Source of the DNA: DASXSB01 sp036506275
GTDB taxonomy: Bacteria; Methylomirabilota; Methylomirabilia; Rokubacteriales; CSP1-6
Assembly (NCBI GenBank): GCA_036506275.1
Contig: DASXSB010000140.1
Location: 1-51,357 of the forward strand
Length of the DNA: 51,357 nucleotides
Direction of reading: 5' to 3'
Of the stretch, positions 43,304 to 51,357 are shown piece after piece. The notes beneath the pieces were generated by a model. It had not been told where the DNA came from and did no database searches. It saw only the letters and a list, made by a program, of their open reading frames with translations. The position numbers were made by a program, and so were the translations under genes. Positions within the stretch are counted from its first letter, which is position 1; each line of letters begins with the position of its first letter.

Positions 43304-44397
43304 TCGGCTATCTGGCCCGCCGCCTGCTGCTCCTGGCGCCCACGCTCATGGGCATCATGCTCGTGAACTTCATCATCGTGCAGGCGGCGCCCGGCGGTCC
43401 CGTGGATCTGATGATCTCGCGGCTCCGCGGAAACCTCGGTGAGGCCACCGCCCGCGTGGGCGGAACGGGCGGAGGCGAGACCGGGGGCGGACGTCCGGCC
43501 GGCGCCGAGAGCACCACCTCGCGGGGCTCGCGCGGGATCGAGCCGGAGCTGATCAAGCAGCTCGAGAAGCAGTTCGGCTTCGACGAGCCCGCGTACAAGC
43601 GGTTCTTGAAGATGCTGCGCAACTACGCCGTCTTCGACTTCGGCAACAGCTTCTACCGCGATCGCCCCGTGCTCAAGCTCGTCCTCGACAAGATGCCGGT
43701 GTCGATCTCGCTCGGATTGTGGACGACGCTCCTCGTGTACCTGATCTCCATTCCGCTCGGCATCGCCAAGGCCGTCCGCGACGGTTCGCCCTTCGACGTG
43801 TGGACGAGCGCCGCCGTCATCGTCGGCTACGCGATCCCGGGCTTCCTGTTCGCGATCCTCCTCGTGGTGCTCTTCGCGGGGGGATCCTTCTGGCACTGGT
43901 TTCCGCTGCGCGGCCTCACCTCCGACAACTGGGCGCTCCTGCCGTGGCCGCGCCGCGCCCTCGATTACTTCTGGCACCTGGTGCTGCCGCTCATGGCGCT
44001 CGTCATCAGCGGCTTCGCCGGGCTCGTGATGCTGACGAAGAACTCCTTTCTCGAGGAGATCAACAAGCAGTACGTGGCGACGGCGCGCGCGAAGGGCCTC
44101 ACCCGGCGCCGCGTCCTCTACGGCCACGTCTTCCGCAACGCCATGCTCATCGTGGTGGCGGGGTTTCCCGCGGCGTTCGTGGGCATTCTCTTCACGGGCG
44201 CCCTCCTGATCGAGATCATCTTCTCCCTCGACGGGCTCGGCCTCCTCGGCTTCGAGGCCGCGGTGAACCGCGACTACCCCGTGATGTTCGGGACGCTCTA
44301 CATCTACACGCTGGTCGGACTCCTCCTGAACATCCTCACCGACTTCACCTACGTCCTCGTCGACCCCAGAATCGACTTCGAGAAACGCAACGTATGA
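43300..44397 (+). CDS. yejB: ABC transporter permease YejB
   Basis: A 365-residue inner-membrane permease of the DppB/OppB type. The N-terminal span IGYLARRLLLLAPTLMGIM is followed by a Gly/Thr-rich loop (about 45-75) also present in E. coli YejB. The permease core NSFLEEINKQYVATARAKGLTRRRVLYGHVFRNAMLIVVAG carries the EAA-type coupling loop, and the protein ends LVDPRIDFEKR as in YejB. GTG 43300 overlaps the yejA stop (GTGA). Confidence 0.95.
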   Translation: MIGYLARRLLLLAPTLMGIMLVNFIIVQAAPGGPVDLMISRLRGNLGEATARVGGTGGGETGGGRPAGAESTTSRGSRGIEPELIKQLEKQFGFDEPAYKRFLKMLRNYAVFDFGNSFYRDRPVLKLVLDKMPVSISLGLWTTLLVYLISIPLGIAKAVRDGSPFDVWTSAAVIVGYAIPGFLFAILLVVLFAGGSFWHWFPLRGLTSDNWALLPWPRRALDYFWHLVLPLMALVISGFAGLVMLTKNSFLEEINKQYVATARAKGLTRRRVLYGHVFRNAMLIVVAGFPAAFVGILFTGALLIEIIFSLDGLGLLGFEAAVNRDYPVMFGTLYIYTLVGLLLNILTDFTYVLVDPRIDFEKRNV

Positions 44398-45413
44398 CTC
44401 CGCTCACGCGGCGGCGGATTGCGAGCTTCCGGCGCAACCGCCGCGGGTTCTGGTCGCTCTGGATCTTCCTCGCCCTCTTCGTGTCCAGCCTCGGCGCCGA
44501 GCTGATCGCCAACGACCGTCCCCTCCTCGTGCGCTACCGCGGACACCTCTACGCCCCCGTCTTCCGCGCCTATCCCGAGACCACGTTCGGGGGCGCGTTG
44601 CCGACCGAAGCCGACTACCGCGATCCCTTCGTGCGCCACCTCATCCGCACCGACGGCTGGATCGTGTGGCCACCCATTCGCTACCGCTACGACACCATCA
44701 ACTGGAATCTCCCGCGCTCGGCGCCGGCGCCGCCCTCGCGCGACAACTGGCTCGGCACCGACGATCAAGCGCGTGACCTGCTCGCGCGCCTGATCTACGG
44801 CTTCCGGATCTCGGTGCTGTTCGGGCTCGTCCTCACCCTCGCCAGCTCCGTCATCGGAATCGCAGCGGGGGCGGTGCAGGGGTACTTCGGCGGCTGGATC
44901 GATCTGCTCTTCCAGCGCTTCATCGAGGTGTGGTCGGGACTGCCCATCCTCTATCTGCTCATCATCCTCGCCAGCGTGGTGGAGCCGAACTTCTGGTGGC
45001 TCCTCGGGCTCATGCTGGTCTTCTCCTGGATGACGCTCGTCAGCGTCGTCCGCGCCGAGTTCCTGCGGGGCCGGAACTTCGACTACGTGCGCGCCGCCCG
45101 CGCCCTCGGCGTCCGCGACGCCGTGATCATGTTCCGTCACGTGCTGCCGAATGCGATGGTGGCGACGCTGACCTTCCTGCCCTTCGTCCTGAATGGCTCC
45201 ATCACCACGCTCACCTCGCTCGACTTCCTGGGCTTCGGACTCCCGCCGGGGTCGCCGTCGCTCGGGGAGGTCCTCGCCCAGGGGAAAGCGAACCTCCAGG
45301 CGCCCTGGCTCGGGCTCACCGGATTCTTCGTCCTCGCCGTCATGCTGAGCCTCTTGATCTTCGTGGGAGAAGCGGTGCGGGACGCCTTCGATCCCCGCAA
45401 AACGCCTCAGTGA
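44394..45413 (+). CDS. yejE: ABC transporter permease YejE
   Basis: A 339-residue DppC/OppC-type permease. The N-terminus RRRIASFRRNRRGFWSLWIFL and the periplasmic segment RPLLVRYRGHLYAPVF are typical of YejE. NWLGTDDQARDLLARLIYGFRISVLFG and RAARALGVRDAVIMFRHVLPNAMVATLTFLPF hold the coupling loop. ATG 44394 overlaps yejB (ATGA). Confidence 0.95.
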   Translation: MTPLTRRRIASFRRNRRGFWSLWIFLALFVSSLGAELIANDRPLLVRYRGHLYAPVFRAYPETTFGGALPTEADYRDPFVRHLIRTDGWIVWPPIRYRYDTINWNLPRSAPAPPSRDNWLGTDDQARDLLARLIYGFRISVLFGLVLTLASSVIGIAAGAVQGYFGGWIDLLFQRFIEVWSGLPILYLLIILASVVEPNFWWLLGLMLVFSWMTLVSVVRAEFLRGRNFDYVRAARALGVRDAVIMFRHVLPNAMVATLTFLPFVLNGSITTLTSLDFLGFGLPPGSPSLGEVLAQGKANLQAPWLGLTGFFVLAVMLSLLIFVGEAVRDAFDPRKTPQ

Positions 45414-47035
45414 CCGAGCCCCTCCTCGACGTCCGAGATCTTTCCGTCTCCTTCGACACCCCGGGCGGCGAGGTGCGAGCCGTGCGCCACGCTTCCTTCA
45501 CCATCGAGCGCCGAGAGACGGTGGCGCTGGTGGGGGAGAGCGGCTCCGGCAAGTCGGTCACCGCGCTGTCGATCGTGCAGCTCCTGCCCTATCCGCTCGC
45601 GCGACATCCGAGCGGCTCCATCCGCTTTCGCGGCGAGGAGCTGGTGGGAGCGCCGGAGGCGGCCATGCGGCGCGTGCGCGGCGACCGCATCGCGATGATC
45701 TTCCAGGAGCCGATGACGTCGCTCAACCCGCTGCACACGATCGAGAAGCAGGTGAACGAGGTGCTGTTCGTGCACAAGCGCCTGTCGCGGGCGGCGGCCC
45801 GCGCGCGCACGATGGAGCTCTTGCGCCTGGTGGGGCTCCCGGAAGCGGAGCGCCGCCTCGATGCCTATCCGCACCAGCTTTCGGGCGGCCAGCGCCAGCG
45901 CGTGATGATCGCGATGGCGCTCGCCAACGAGCCCGATCTCCTGATCGCGGACGAGCCCACCACCGCCCTCGACGTCACCATCCAGGCGCAGATCCTGGAT
46001 CTCCTGCGCTCGCTCCAGGAGAAGTTCGGGATGGCGCTGCTGTTGATCACCCACGACCTCGGAGTGGTGCGCAAGATGGCGGAGCGCGTGTGCGTGATGA
46101 GCCGGGGCGAGATCGTGGAGGCGGGACCGGTGGCCGAGGTGTTCGAGCGCCCACGCCACGACTACACGCGCCGTCTTCTCGCCGCCGAGCCGAAGCCCCT
46201 CGTGCGAACGCCACGACCGGAGGCGCCGGTGGTCGTGACCGCCCGCGACGTGCGGGTATGGTTCCCGGTCAAGCGCGGTCTCCTGCGCCGCACCGTCGAT
46301 CACGTGAAGGCCGTGGACGGCGTGTCGGTGGCAGTGCGCGAGGGACAGACGGTCGGCGTGGTGGGGGAGAGCGGCTCCGGGAAGACCACGCTCGGGCTCG
46401 CGGTCCTCCGCCTGATCCGCAGCGAGGGCGAGATCGTGTTCGGCGGGCGCGAGATCCATCGCGTGCCCTCGTCAGCGTTGCGGCCGCTACGCCGGGAGAT
46501 GCAGGTGGTCTTCCAGGATCCGTATGGCTCGCTCTCGCCCCGGATGTCGGTGGGCCAGATCGTGGAGGAAGGGCTCGCCGTCCACCGGCTCGGCGGCACC
46601 CGGGCCGAGCGTCGTGCCCTCATCGACGACGCTTTGCGCGAGGTCGGGCTCGACCCCGCCGACCGCGATCGCTATCCGCACGAATTTTCCGGTGGTCAGC
46701 GCCAGCGCATCGCCATCGCGCGCGCGCTGGTCCTGAAGCCGCGCTTCGTCGTGCTCGACGAGCCCACGTCCGCCCTCGACATGTCGGTGCAGGCGCAGAT
46801 CGTGGACCTCCTGCGGGAGCTGCAGGAGCGCCACCGCTTCGCGTATCTCTTCATCAGCCACGACCTGAAGGTCGTCCGTGCCCTCAGCGACGAGGTGATC
46901 GTCATGCGGGCGGGGCGGGTGGTGGAGCGCGGCCCCACCGCCGCCATCTTCGAGAACGCGCAGGAACCCTACACCCGCGCGCTCCTGTCGGCGTCTCTCG
47001 ACCTCACCGTCGACGAGGCGCAGGTCAAGACGTAG
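45410..47035 (+). CDS. yejF: Double ATPase of the Yej peptide importer
   Basis: A 541-residue fused pair of ABC ATPases. The first domain has Walker A GESGSGKS (42-49), signature LSGGQRQRV and Walker B LLIADEPTTALD. The second has GESGSGKT near 320, FSGGQRQRI and FVVLDEPTSALD. The fused arrangement is that of YejF. GTG 45410 overlaps the yejE stop (GTGA), so all four yej genes are joined by 4-base overlaps. The 3' end lies in a short tandem duplication shared with the convergent deacetylase gene. Confidence 0.95.
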   Translation: MTEPLLDVRDLSVSFDTPGGEVRAVRHASFTIERRETVALVGESGSGKSVTALSIVQLLPYPLARHPSGSIRFRGEELVGAPEAAMRRVRGDRIAMIFQEPMTSLNPLHTIEKQVNEVLFVHKRLSRAAARARTMELLRLVGLPEAERRLDAYPHQLSGGQRQRVMIAMALANEPDLLIADEPTTALDVTIQAQILDLLRSLQEKFGMALLLITHDLGVVRKMAERVCVMSRGEIVEAGPVAEVFERPRHDYTRRLLAAEPKPLVRTPRPEAPVVVTARDVRVWFPVKRGLLRRTVDHVKAVDGVSVAVREGQTVGVVGESGSGKTTLGLAVLRLIRSEGEIVFGGREIHRVPSSALRPLRREMQVVFQDPYGSLSPRMSVGQIVEEGLAVHRLGGTRAERRALIDDALREVGLDPADRDRYPHEFSGGQRQRIAIARALVLKPRFVVLDEPTSALDMSVQAQIVDLLRELQERHRFAYLFISHDLKVVRALSDEVIVMRAGRVVERGPTAAIFENAQEPYTRALLSASLDLTVDEAQVKT

Positions 47036-47095
47036 CGCCTGGTCCGAGGCGGGGCGCCGGTCAAGACGTAGCGCCGCGCTCCGAGGCGGGACGTG
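47023..47095. repeat. Short imperfect tandem duplication at converging gene ends
   Basis: The 17-base unit GGTCAAGACGTAGCGCC occurs at 47023-47039 and again at 47059-47075, and TCCGAGGCGGG follows each (47043-47053, 47080-47090). The period is 36-37 bases. The first copy encodes the yejF end (VKT stop), the second the deacetylase end (GATS stop) on the other strand. Confidence 0.9.
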
Positions 47096-47885
47096 CGCGC
47101 CAGGCGGCGGCGACGTCGCGGCCACGCGTCCACCACACGCCCTTCTGCTCCTTCATGAACCGGATCAGGCGTCGCAGCATCAGCAGCCGCGACGGTTGGC
47201 CGATGACTTGAGGATGGCAGGTGAGATTGAAGAGGCCGCCCCACTCGTGCATGCCGAGGAACTCGTCACGCCAGATCCCGAACACGATCTCCGGGCTCTG
47301 CAGCGGCCGCGGCGCGACGCGGGGGTGAAAAAGAAAGTAGGGCGCATCGTCCAGCGTCCATTGCACGGGGAGCTCGATGACGCCCGTGGCCGCATGCGCG
47401 TACGGAAAGACGTCGCCCATCAGGTTGCTCGAGTAGATCAACCCGTGTTCGTGGACGAGCTTGAGGGTGAGCGGGGTCAGCTCCCACGCCGGCGCCCGGT
47501 AGCCCGCCGGCCGTACGCCGAGGACGCGATCGAGCGCCTCCAGGCCCCGCGTGAACGCCCGTCGCTCGCCGTCGGGGTCGGCGGGATCGGCCCAGTCGTG
47601 GAGATATCCGTGGTGACCGATCTCGTGACCGGCATCGCGAATGGCGCGGCATTCGTCCGGATGGTTCTCGGCCACCCAGCCCGGAATGAAGAACGTCGCC
47701 GGCACCGCCTCCTCGGCGAGAAGCGCGAGGAGGCGCGGCACGCCCACGCGGGCGCCGTACGCGCCCTGTGACATCACGCCGGGCCGGTCGCGAAGGTTCG
47801 GATCACGCGCGAGCCAGAGCGACTCCGCGTCGAAGTCGAAGGTCAGCATCACCGCGCAGCGCTCGCCGTTCGGCCACGGATCCAT
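47061..47885 (-). CDS. Polysaccharide deacetylase family protein
   Basis: A 274-residue NodB-fold protein. The metal-binding Asp is in MLTFDFDAESLW; the His motif is AGHEIGHHGYLHDW; GYRAPAWELTP is the third catalytic segment. The opening PWPNGERCAVMLTFDFDAE and the WGGLFNLTCHPQVIGQPSRL segment fit the PuuE/PgdA-like subgroup whose members can act on cyclic imides, allantoin or glycans, so the substrate is open. GGAGG precedes ATG 47885. No signal peptide, so cytoplasmic. Confidence 0.9.
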   Translation of the reverse strand: MDPWPNGERCAVMLTFDFDAESLWLARDPNLRDRPGVMSQGAYGARVGVPRLLALLAEEAVPATFFIPGWVAENHPDECRAIRDAGHEIGHHGYLHDWADPADPDGERRAFTRGLEALDRVLGVRPAGYRAPAWELTPLTLKLVHEHGLIYSSNLMGDVFPYAHAATGVIELPVQWTLDDAPYFLFHPRVAPRPLQSPEIVFGIWRDEFLGMHEWGGLFNLTCHPQVIGQPSRLLMLRRLIRFMKEQKGVWWTRGRDVAAAWRARPASERGATS

Positions 47886-47948
47886 CGTCGCCTCCGCGCC
47901 GGCAGACGGTCCGGCGCGGCGCGGATTGTACCAGCGTCGCCGCGGGAA

Positions 47949-48557
47949 TCAGGAGCTGGGCGGCGACGCCGCTTTCGCCTTCAACCGCGCCACTAGGTCC
48001 TTGTACGAGCTGGTCTCGATGATCTTGTTGAACTGGCTCCGGTAGTTGGCGACGAGGCTGACGCCCTCGATCACCACGTCGTACACCTTCCACTGGTCCC
48101 CTTCGCGGCGGACCATCCGGTAGTTGACGGGGATCTCGCTCCCCTGCGGCGTGATGATGTTCGTCCGCACCACGGCCTCGTCGCCCTCGATGGTATCGCC
48201 GCCGTACTTCACCTTCTCACCGCCGTAGGAGTCGATCTTGCCGATGTACGACTGCTCGAGCAGCCCCGTGAAGAGCTGGACGAACTCCTCCCGCTCCTGC
48301 GGTGTTCGATCTTTCCAGTGGCGGCCGAGCGAGCGCTTGGCCGTTTCCTCCCAGTCGAAGATCTGGTCGGCGATCTTCCGCACGGCCGCGCGGCGATCGG
48401 CGGGTCGCTTGCTCTCCGTGGTGGAGAGGATGCGGATGACCTCGTCCACCCGACTCTTGAGCTGGTCCGCCGGCGCGCCCGCCCATGAAGCGCGGGGAAG
48501 CGTCACGGCCAGCAGGAGAGTCAGAACCACTCCGATCGCGCGCGCGTACGTCGTCAT
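47949..48557 (-). CDS. mlaC: MlaC-type phospholipid-binding ABC transport protein
   Basis: A 202-residue exported protein with a signal peptide (about 1-26) and the MlaC/Ttg2D domain: KSRVDEVIRILSTTESKRPADRRAAVRKIADQIFDWEETAKRSLGRHWKDRTPQEREEF, then EIPVNYRMVRREGDQWKVYDVVIEGVSLVANYRSQF. MlaC shuttles phospholipids between the membranes. GAGGAA precedes ATG 48557. mlaDEFB are not in the window; this copy stands next to an M48 protease. Confidence 0.93.
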   Translation of the reverse strand: MTTYARAIGVVLTLLLAVTLPRASWAGAPADQLKSRVDEVIRILSTTESKRPADRRAAVRKIADQIFDWEETAKRSLGRHWKDRTPQEREEFVQLFTGLLEQSYIGKIDSYGGEKVKYGGDTIEGDEAVVRTNIITPQGSEIPVNYRMVRREGDQWKVYDVVIEGVSLVANYRSQFNKIIETSSYKDLVARLKAKAASPPSS

Positions 48558-48582
48558 CGTTTCCTCAATTCCAGTCGTCCCG

Positions 48583-49281
48583 TTACTTCAAGTCTCGCAC
48601 GGCCTGGATACGGTCACCGGTGGCAGGATGGGTCGCGAAGAAGCCGCCGCCGCTCCCGCCTTCCGTCTGCTGGAGCCAGGTGAGTGTGTTCGCCATGAGC
48701 GTCTTCCCATCGTAACCCGCGCGGCGCAGGATCGTCACGCCGTGCGCATCGGCCTCGTACTCCTCCTTGCGCGTGTAGGCGTTCGCGATGAGCTGACCGG
48801 CGAGCGGCGTGAGCGCGCCCGAGCCCGGGATGATCTGGTCGAGGATGACCATTCCGATGTTGAGGCCGGCGCCCAGCGTCTTCAGCTTCGTGACGTGCCC
48901 GAGATCGGCGTGCGCGGTCTCGTGCGCGAGCACCGCCCGGAGCTGATCGTCATTGGCCTTCTCGAGGAGTCCCGTCGTCACGTAGAACTCGCCCCCGCCC
49001 GCGTTGGCGGCGTTGATGTGCGGGTCGTCCATGATGCCGACCTTCACCTGGTTCAGCGGAATGGGATGGTCCATGTTCCGGAGGAGCGGCGTCATGACAG
49101 TCTGCAGCCGCTCGGCTAGACGCGGATCGACCTGCCGCGTGCTCGCGGTCTTTTGCGTGGTCGTGGAGCCGCCTTGCGGCTGCGTCGAGCCTCCGGTCTG
49201 AGGGGCGGTCTCGAGCGAACATCCCGACACGAACAACAGCAACGCGACGGCGGTGGCCGCCTGCGAGAAAAGCCGGGTCAT
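48583..49281 (-). CDS. M48-family metalloprotease lipoprotein
   Basis: A 232-residue predicted lipoprotein (FVSGC, Cys21) with a Gln/Thr/Ser-rich linker and a zinc peptidase core. HETAH is at 120-124, and the third-ligand motif RKEEYEADAHG is at 171-181; GGEFYVTTGLLEKANDDQLRAVLAHE matches the family. It resembles BepA/LoiP-type envelope quality-control proteases. ATG 49281 has AAGGAGG upstream; the longer frame to 49395 has no signal peptide. It lies 25 bases before mlaC on the same strand, so both may be co-expressed for envelope maintenance. Confidence 0.92.
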   Translation of the reverse strand: MTRLFSQAATAVALLLFVSGCSLETAPQTGGSTQPQGGSTTTQKTASTRQVDPRLAERLQTVMTPLLRNMDHPIPLNQVKVGIMDDPHINAANAGGGEFYVTTGLLEKANDDQLRAVLAHETAHADLGHVTKLKTLGAGLNIGMVILDQIIPGSGALTPLAGQLIANAYTRKEEYEADAHGVTILRRAGYDGKTLMANTLTWLQQTEGGSGGGFFATHPATGDRIQAVRDLK

Positions 49282-49393
49282 GGCGTGGTACCTCCTTGGG
49301 TGAAGGGAATGCAATCCCAGGGCCTGCACGTCCCGTACCGTGAGACGCCGGCGCCCCCGCCGCCCATTCACCCGGGGCTGGTACGCTCGCCTC

Positions 49394-51172
49394 ATGTCCG
49401 GGCCCTACGCCCCCATCCGGGATCACGCGGTGATAGGCGATGGCCGCACCGTCGCCCTCGTGACGCGGAGCGGGTCCATCGACTGGCTCTGCCTGCCCGA
49501 TCTCGACTCGCCGAGCGTCTTCGGAGCCCTCCTCGACGCCCGCCGTGGCGGGATTTTCGAGCTCGCCCCCGACGGCCCGTACCAGGCGAGTCGCCGGTAT
49601 CTCCCCGGCACCAATGTCCTCGAGACGACGTTCACGACCGCGAGCGGCGTGGTGAAGGTCACGGACGCCATGACGCTCCCCGGAGCGGCGCTTTCCCCCG
49701 CCCGCGAGGTCGCCCGCCGCGTGGAAGCGCTGGCGGGAACGGTCGGCATGCGGTGGTGCGTGGAGCCGCGCTTCGGGTACGGCCTCTCCGCGACGCGTGT
49801 GGAGGCGCGCACTCCCTTTCCGGTTGCCACCAGCGCCGGCGGCGCCGTCGCCGTGTGTACCTGGGATGCCGGAAGTGGGTACTGCGATGACCGGTCGATG
49901 GGTGGACATTTCCACCTGCGCGAAGGCCAGCGCGCGCTGCTCGTGCTCGCCTCCGCCCACGGCGAGCCGCTCGTCTTCCCCGCCCGCAGCGACGTCGAGG
50001 CACGGCTCGACGCCACCGCCAGCTTCTGGCGGCAATGGTCCGACCGGCTCCAGTACGAGGGGCGGTGGCGCGAGGCCGTCGTGCGCAGCGCGCTCGCGCT
50101 GAAGCTCCTCGTGTTCGCGCCGTCGGGGGCGATCGCGGCGGCGCCCACCACGTCGCTGCCGGAAGCGATCGGAGGCGAGCGCAACTGGGATTATCGCTTC
50201 TGCTGGATACGCGACTCCTCCTTCACGCTGGAAGCGCTCTTGCAGCTCGGTTGCGTGGCGGAAGCCAACGCGTTCTTCTGGTGGTTCATGCACGCGACCC
50301 GGCGCACCCACCCGCGCTTGCAAGTGTTCTATCGACTCGACGGAGGCATCTACGCCCCCGAGCGCGAGCTGCCGCTCGATGGTTATCGACAGTCGCGGCC
50401 GGTGCGCGTGGGCAATGGCGCCGCTGATCAGCTCCAGCTCGACACCTTCGGCGATCTCCTCGACACCGCGCTCGGCTACGTCGAGCGCGGTGGTGTCATC
50501 GACCGCGCCACGGGAGCGGAGCTCGCGCACGTCGCCGACTTCGTGTGTGACGTCTGGCGGCGGCCCGATCGCTCGATCTGGGAAGTGCGGATGGAGCCCA
50601 AGCACTTCACGCACTCGAAGGCGATGTGCTGGGTCGCGCTCGACCGCGCCGGCCGCCTCGCGGAGGCGGCGCACCTGCCCGCGCGTCATCTGGCGCGATG
50701 GCGCCGGGAGGCGGCGACCATCCGCGATTTCATCGAGAGCCACTGCTGGTCGGCGGCGAAACAGACGTACGTGCGCTACGCGGGCAGCGAGGAGCTCGAC
50801 GCGAGCCTGCTCCTCCTCGTCATCGCGCGATACCACGACCCCCGCGATCCCCGCCTCCTCTCCACCATCGACGCCGTGAGGCGTGAGCTGGGCCGCGGGC
50901 CGCTCCTCTATCGTTACGTGGGCGCGGACGGTGTCCGCGGCGGCGAGGGCGTCTTCCTGTGTTGTTCGTTCTGGCTGGTCGAAGCGCTGGCGGTCGCGGG
51001 CCGGCGGGAGGAGGCGAGCCGTCTCCTCGAAGAGCTGCTCGCGCTCGCGGACGACGTCGGGCTCTATGCGGAAGAGATCGATCCCGAAACCGGCGAGTTC
51101 CTCGGCAACTTTCCGCAGGCGCTCGTGCACCTGGCGCTCATCAGCGCCGCCGTCGCTCTTGCCGGCCGATGA
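49394..51172 (+). CDS. Glycoside hydrolase family 15 protein (glucoamylase/trehalase-like)
   Basis: A 592-residue GH15 enzyme. The N-terminal beta domain starts YAPIRDHAVIGDGRTVALVTRSGSIDWLCLPDLDSPSVFG, the usual opening. The catalytic (alpha/alpha)6 barrel has SLPEAIGGERNWDYRFCWIRDSSFTLEALL, and the acid/base Glu regions are around IWEVRMEPKHFTHSKAMCWVALDRA and GLYAEEIDPETGEFLGNFPQALVHLALI. Members cleave alpha-glucosides including trehalose or dextrins. ATG 49394 is preferred over the upstream frame. No signal peptide, so cytoplasmic. The stop overlaps the next start (ATGA). Confidence 0.94.
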   Translation: MSGPYAPIRDHAVIGDGRTVALVTRSGSIDWLCLPDLDSPSVFGALLDARRGGIFELAPDGPYQASRRYLPGTNVLETTFTTASGVVKVTDAMTLPGAALSPAREVARRVEALAGTVGMRWCVEPRFGYGLSATRVEARTPFPVATSAGGAVAVCTWDAGSGYCDDRSMGGHFHLREGQRALLVLASAHGEPLVFPARSDVEARLDATASFWRQWSDRLQYEGRWREAVVRSALALKLLVFAPSGAIAAAPTTSLPEAIGGERNWDYRFCWIRDSSFTLEALLQLGCVAEANAFFWWFMHATRRTHPRLQVFYRLDGGIYAPERELPLDGYRQSRPVRVGNGAADQLQLDTFGDLLDTALGYVERGGVIDRATGAELAHVADFVCDVWRRPDRSIWEVRMEPKHFTHSKAMCWVALDRAGRLAEAAHLPARHLARWRREAATIRDFIESHCWSAAKQTYVRYAGSEELDASLLLLVIARYHDPRDPRLLSTIDAVRRELGRGPLLYRYVGADGVRGGEGVFLCCSFWLVEALAVAGRREEASRLLEELLALADDVGLYAEEIDPETGEFLGNFPQALVHLALISAAVALAGR

Positions 51173-51357
51173 GCGTGGGGGCGGCGCTGGCGGGCGGCTT
51201 CGCGGGGACGCTCGTGCTCACCACTGCCCTCACCGCCGCCAGCCAGCTCGGACTCACACGGATGGACATCCCGTTCCTGCTCGGCACCGCGTTCTCGCCC
51301 AATCGGACCAGGGCCCGCGTGATCGGATTCGCGCTCCACTTCGCCTTTGGCCTCGTC
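51169..51357 (+). CDS. Membrane protein, truncated by the window end
   Basis: First 63 residues of a membrane protein. ATG 51169 overlaps the GH15 stop (ATGA). It opens with a hydrophobic span (AALAGGFAGTLVLTTALTAA), then MDIPFLLGTAFSPNRTRARVIGF and a second hydrophobic stretch running off the end. Family not recognised; co-transcription with the GH15 gene is likely. Confidence 0.7.
   Translation, partial: MSVGAALAGGFAGTLVLTTALTAASQLGLTRMDIPFLLGTAFSPNRTRARVIGFALHFAFGLV

Noticed and set aside
43432..43530. Gly/Thr-rich loop in YejB as an unusual insertion
   Set aside because: E. coli YejB has a comparable Gly-rich loop at this position, so it is normal for the family.

Overview
The window is 51 kb of gene-dense, high-GC bacterial chromosome with about 46 protein-coding genes. 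No rRNA, tRNA, CRISPR array, integrase or insertion sequence was recognised. The organism is Gram-negative-like: it carries a Pal-type lipoprotein, an OmpA-domain lipoprotein, MlaC, several lipobox proteins, TatC and a Yej-type ABC importer. High GC, many GTG starts, thiolase/acyl-CoA/crotonase genes and the overall style would fit an uncultured soil lineage such as Candidatus Rokubacteria/Methylomirabilota. That placement is an inference from gene content only.

Layout. 1-4.3 kb: 3' part of clpX, then a promoter and a tight thiD-tatC-rhlB-like operon. 4.4-5.7 kb: two exported small proteins. 5.6-9.4 kb, minus strand: pcp, a ttcA-like gene, a newly seen Trp-rich leader peptide and a fused trpE(G). 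9.5-12.8 kb: a small membrane protein, an MFS transporter and a thiolase/DUF35 pair. 12.9-16.1 kb, mostly minus: Cys-rich protein, DUF3750 lipoprotein, acyl-CoA dehydrogenase, gamma-carbonic-anhydrase-like protein. 16.2-20.7 kb, minus: thiolase, GT4 glycosyltransferase and glycogen-debranching-type enzyme. 21-26 kb: DUF222-HNH protein, luciferase-like monooxygenase divergent from aminopeptidase P, crotonase. 26-32 kb: transketolase, BON protein, Zn-alcohol dehydrogenase, and two nearly identical 1-Cys peroxiredoxins flanking a Tat-exported cyclase-family protein. 32.2-33.7 kb: split sirohaem pathway. 34-35.5 kb: two OmpA-domain lipoproteins, convergent around a strong hairpin. 35.6-41.4 kb: PEP mutase/isocitrate-lyase-type enzyme, large cyclase-ATPase-TPR regulator, cytochrome c, amidohydrolase. 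41.5-47 kb: complete yejABEF importer. 47-51.4 kb: deacetylase, MlaC, M48 protease, GH15 enzyme and a truncated membrane protein.

Functional themes are acyl-CoA metabolism (two thiolases, acyl-CoA dehydrogenase, crotonase), glucan metabolism (GT4/debranching pair, GH15), peptide/oligopeptide uptake and turnover (yejABEF, pcp, aminopeptidase P, ClpX, M48) and envelope maintenance (Pal, OmpA, MlaC). Neighbouring genes are often coupled by 4-base stop/start overlaps (nine NTGA junctions). The most notable new observation is a 25-residue leader peptide with four consecutive Trp codons upstream of trpE(G). Its start codon overlaps the stop codon of the preceding ttcA-like gene, and it is followed by mutually exclusive hairpins, which points to tryptophan-responsive attenuation placed inside an operon.
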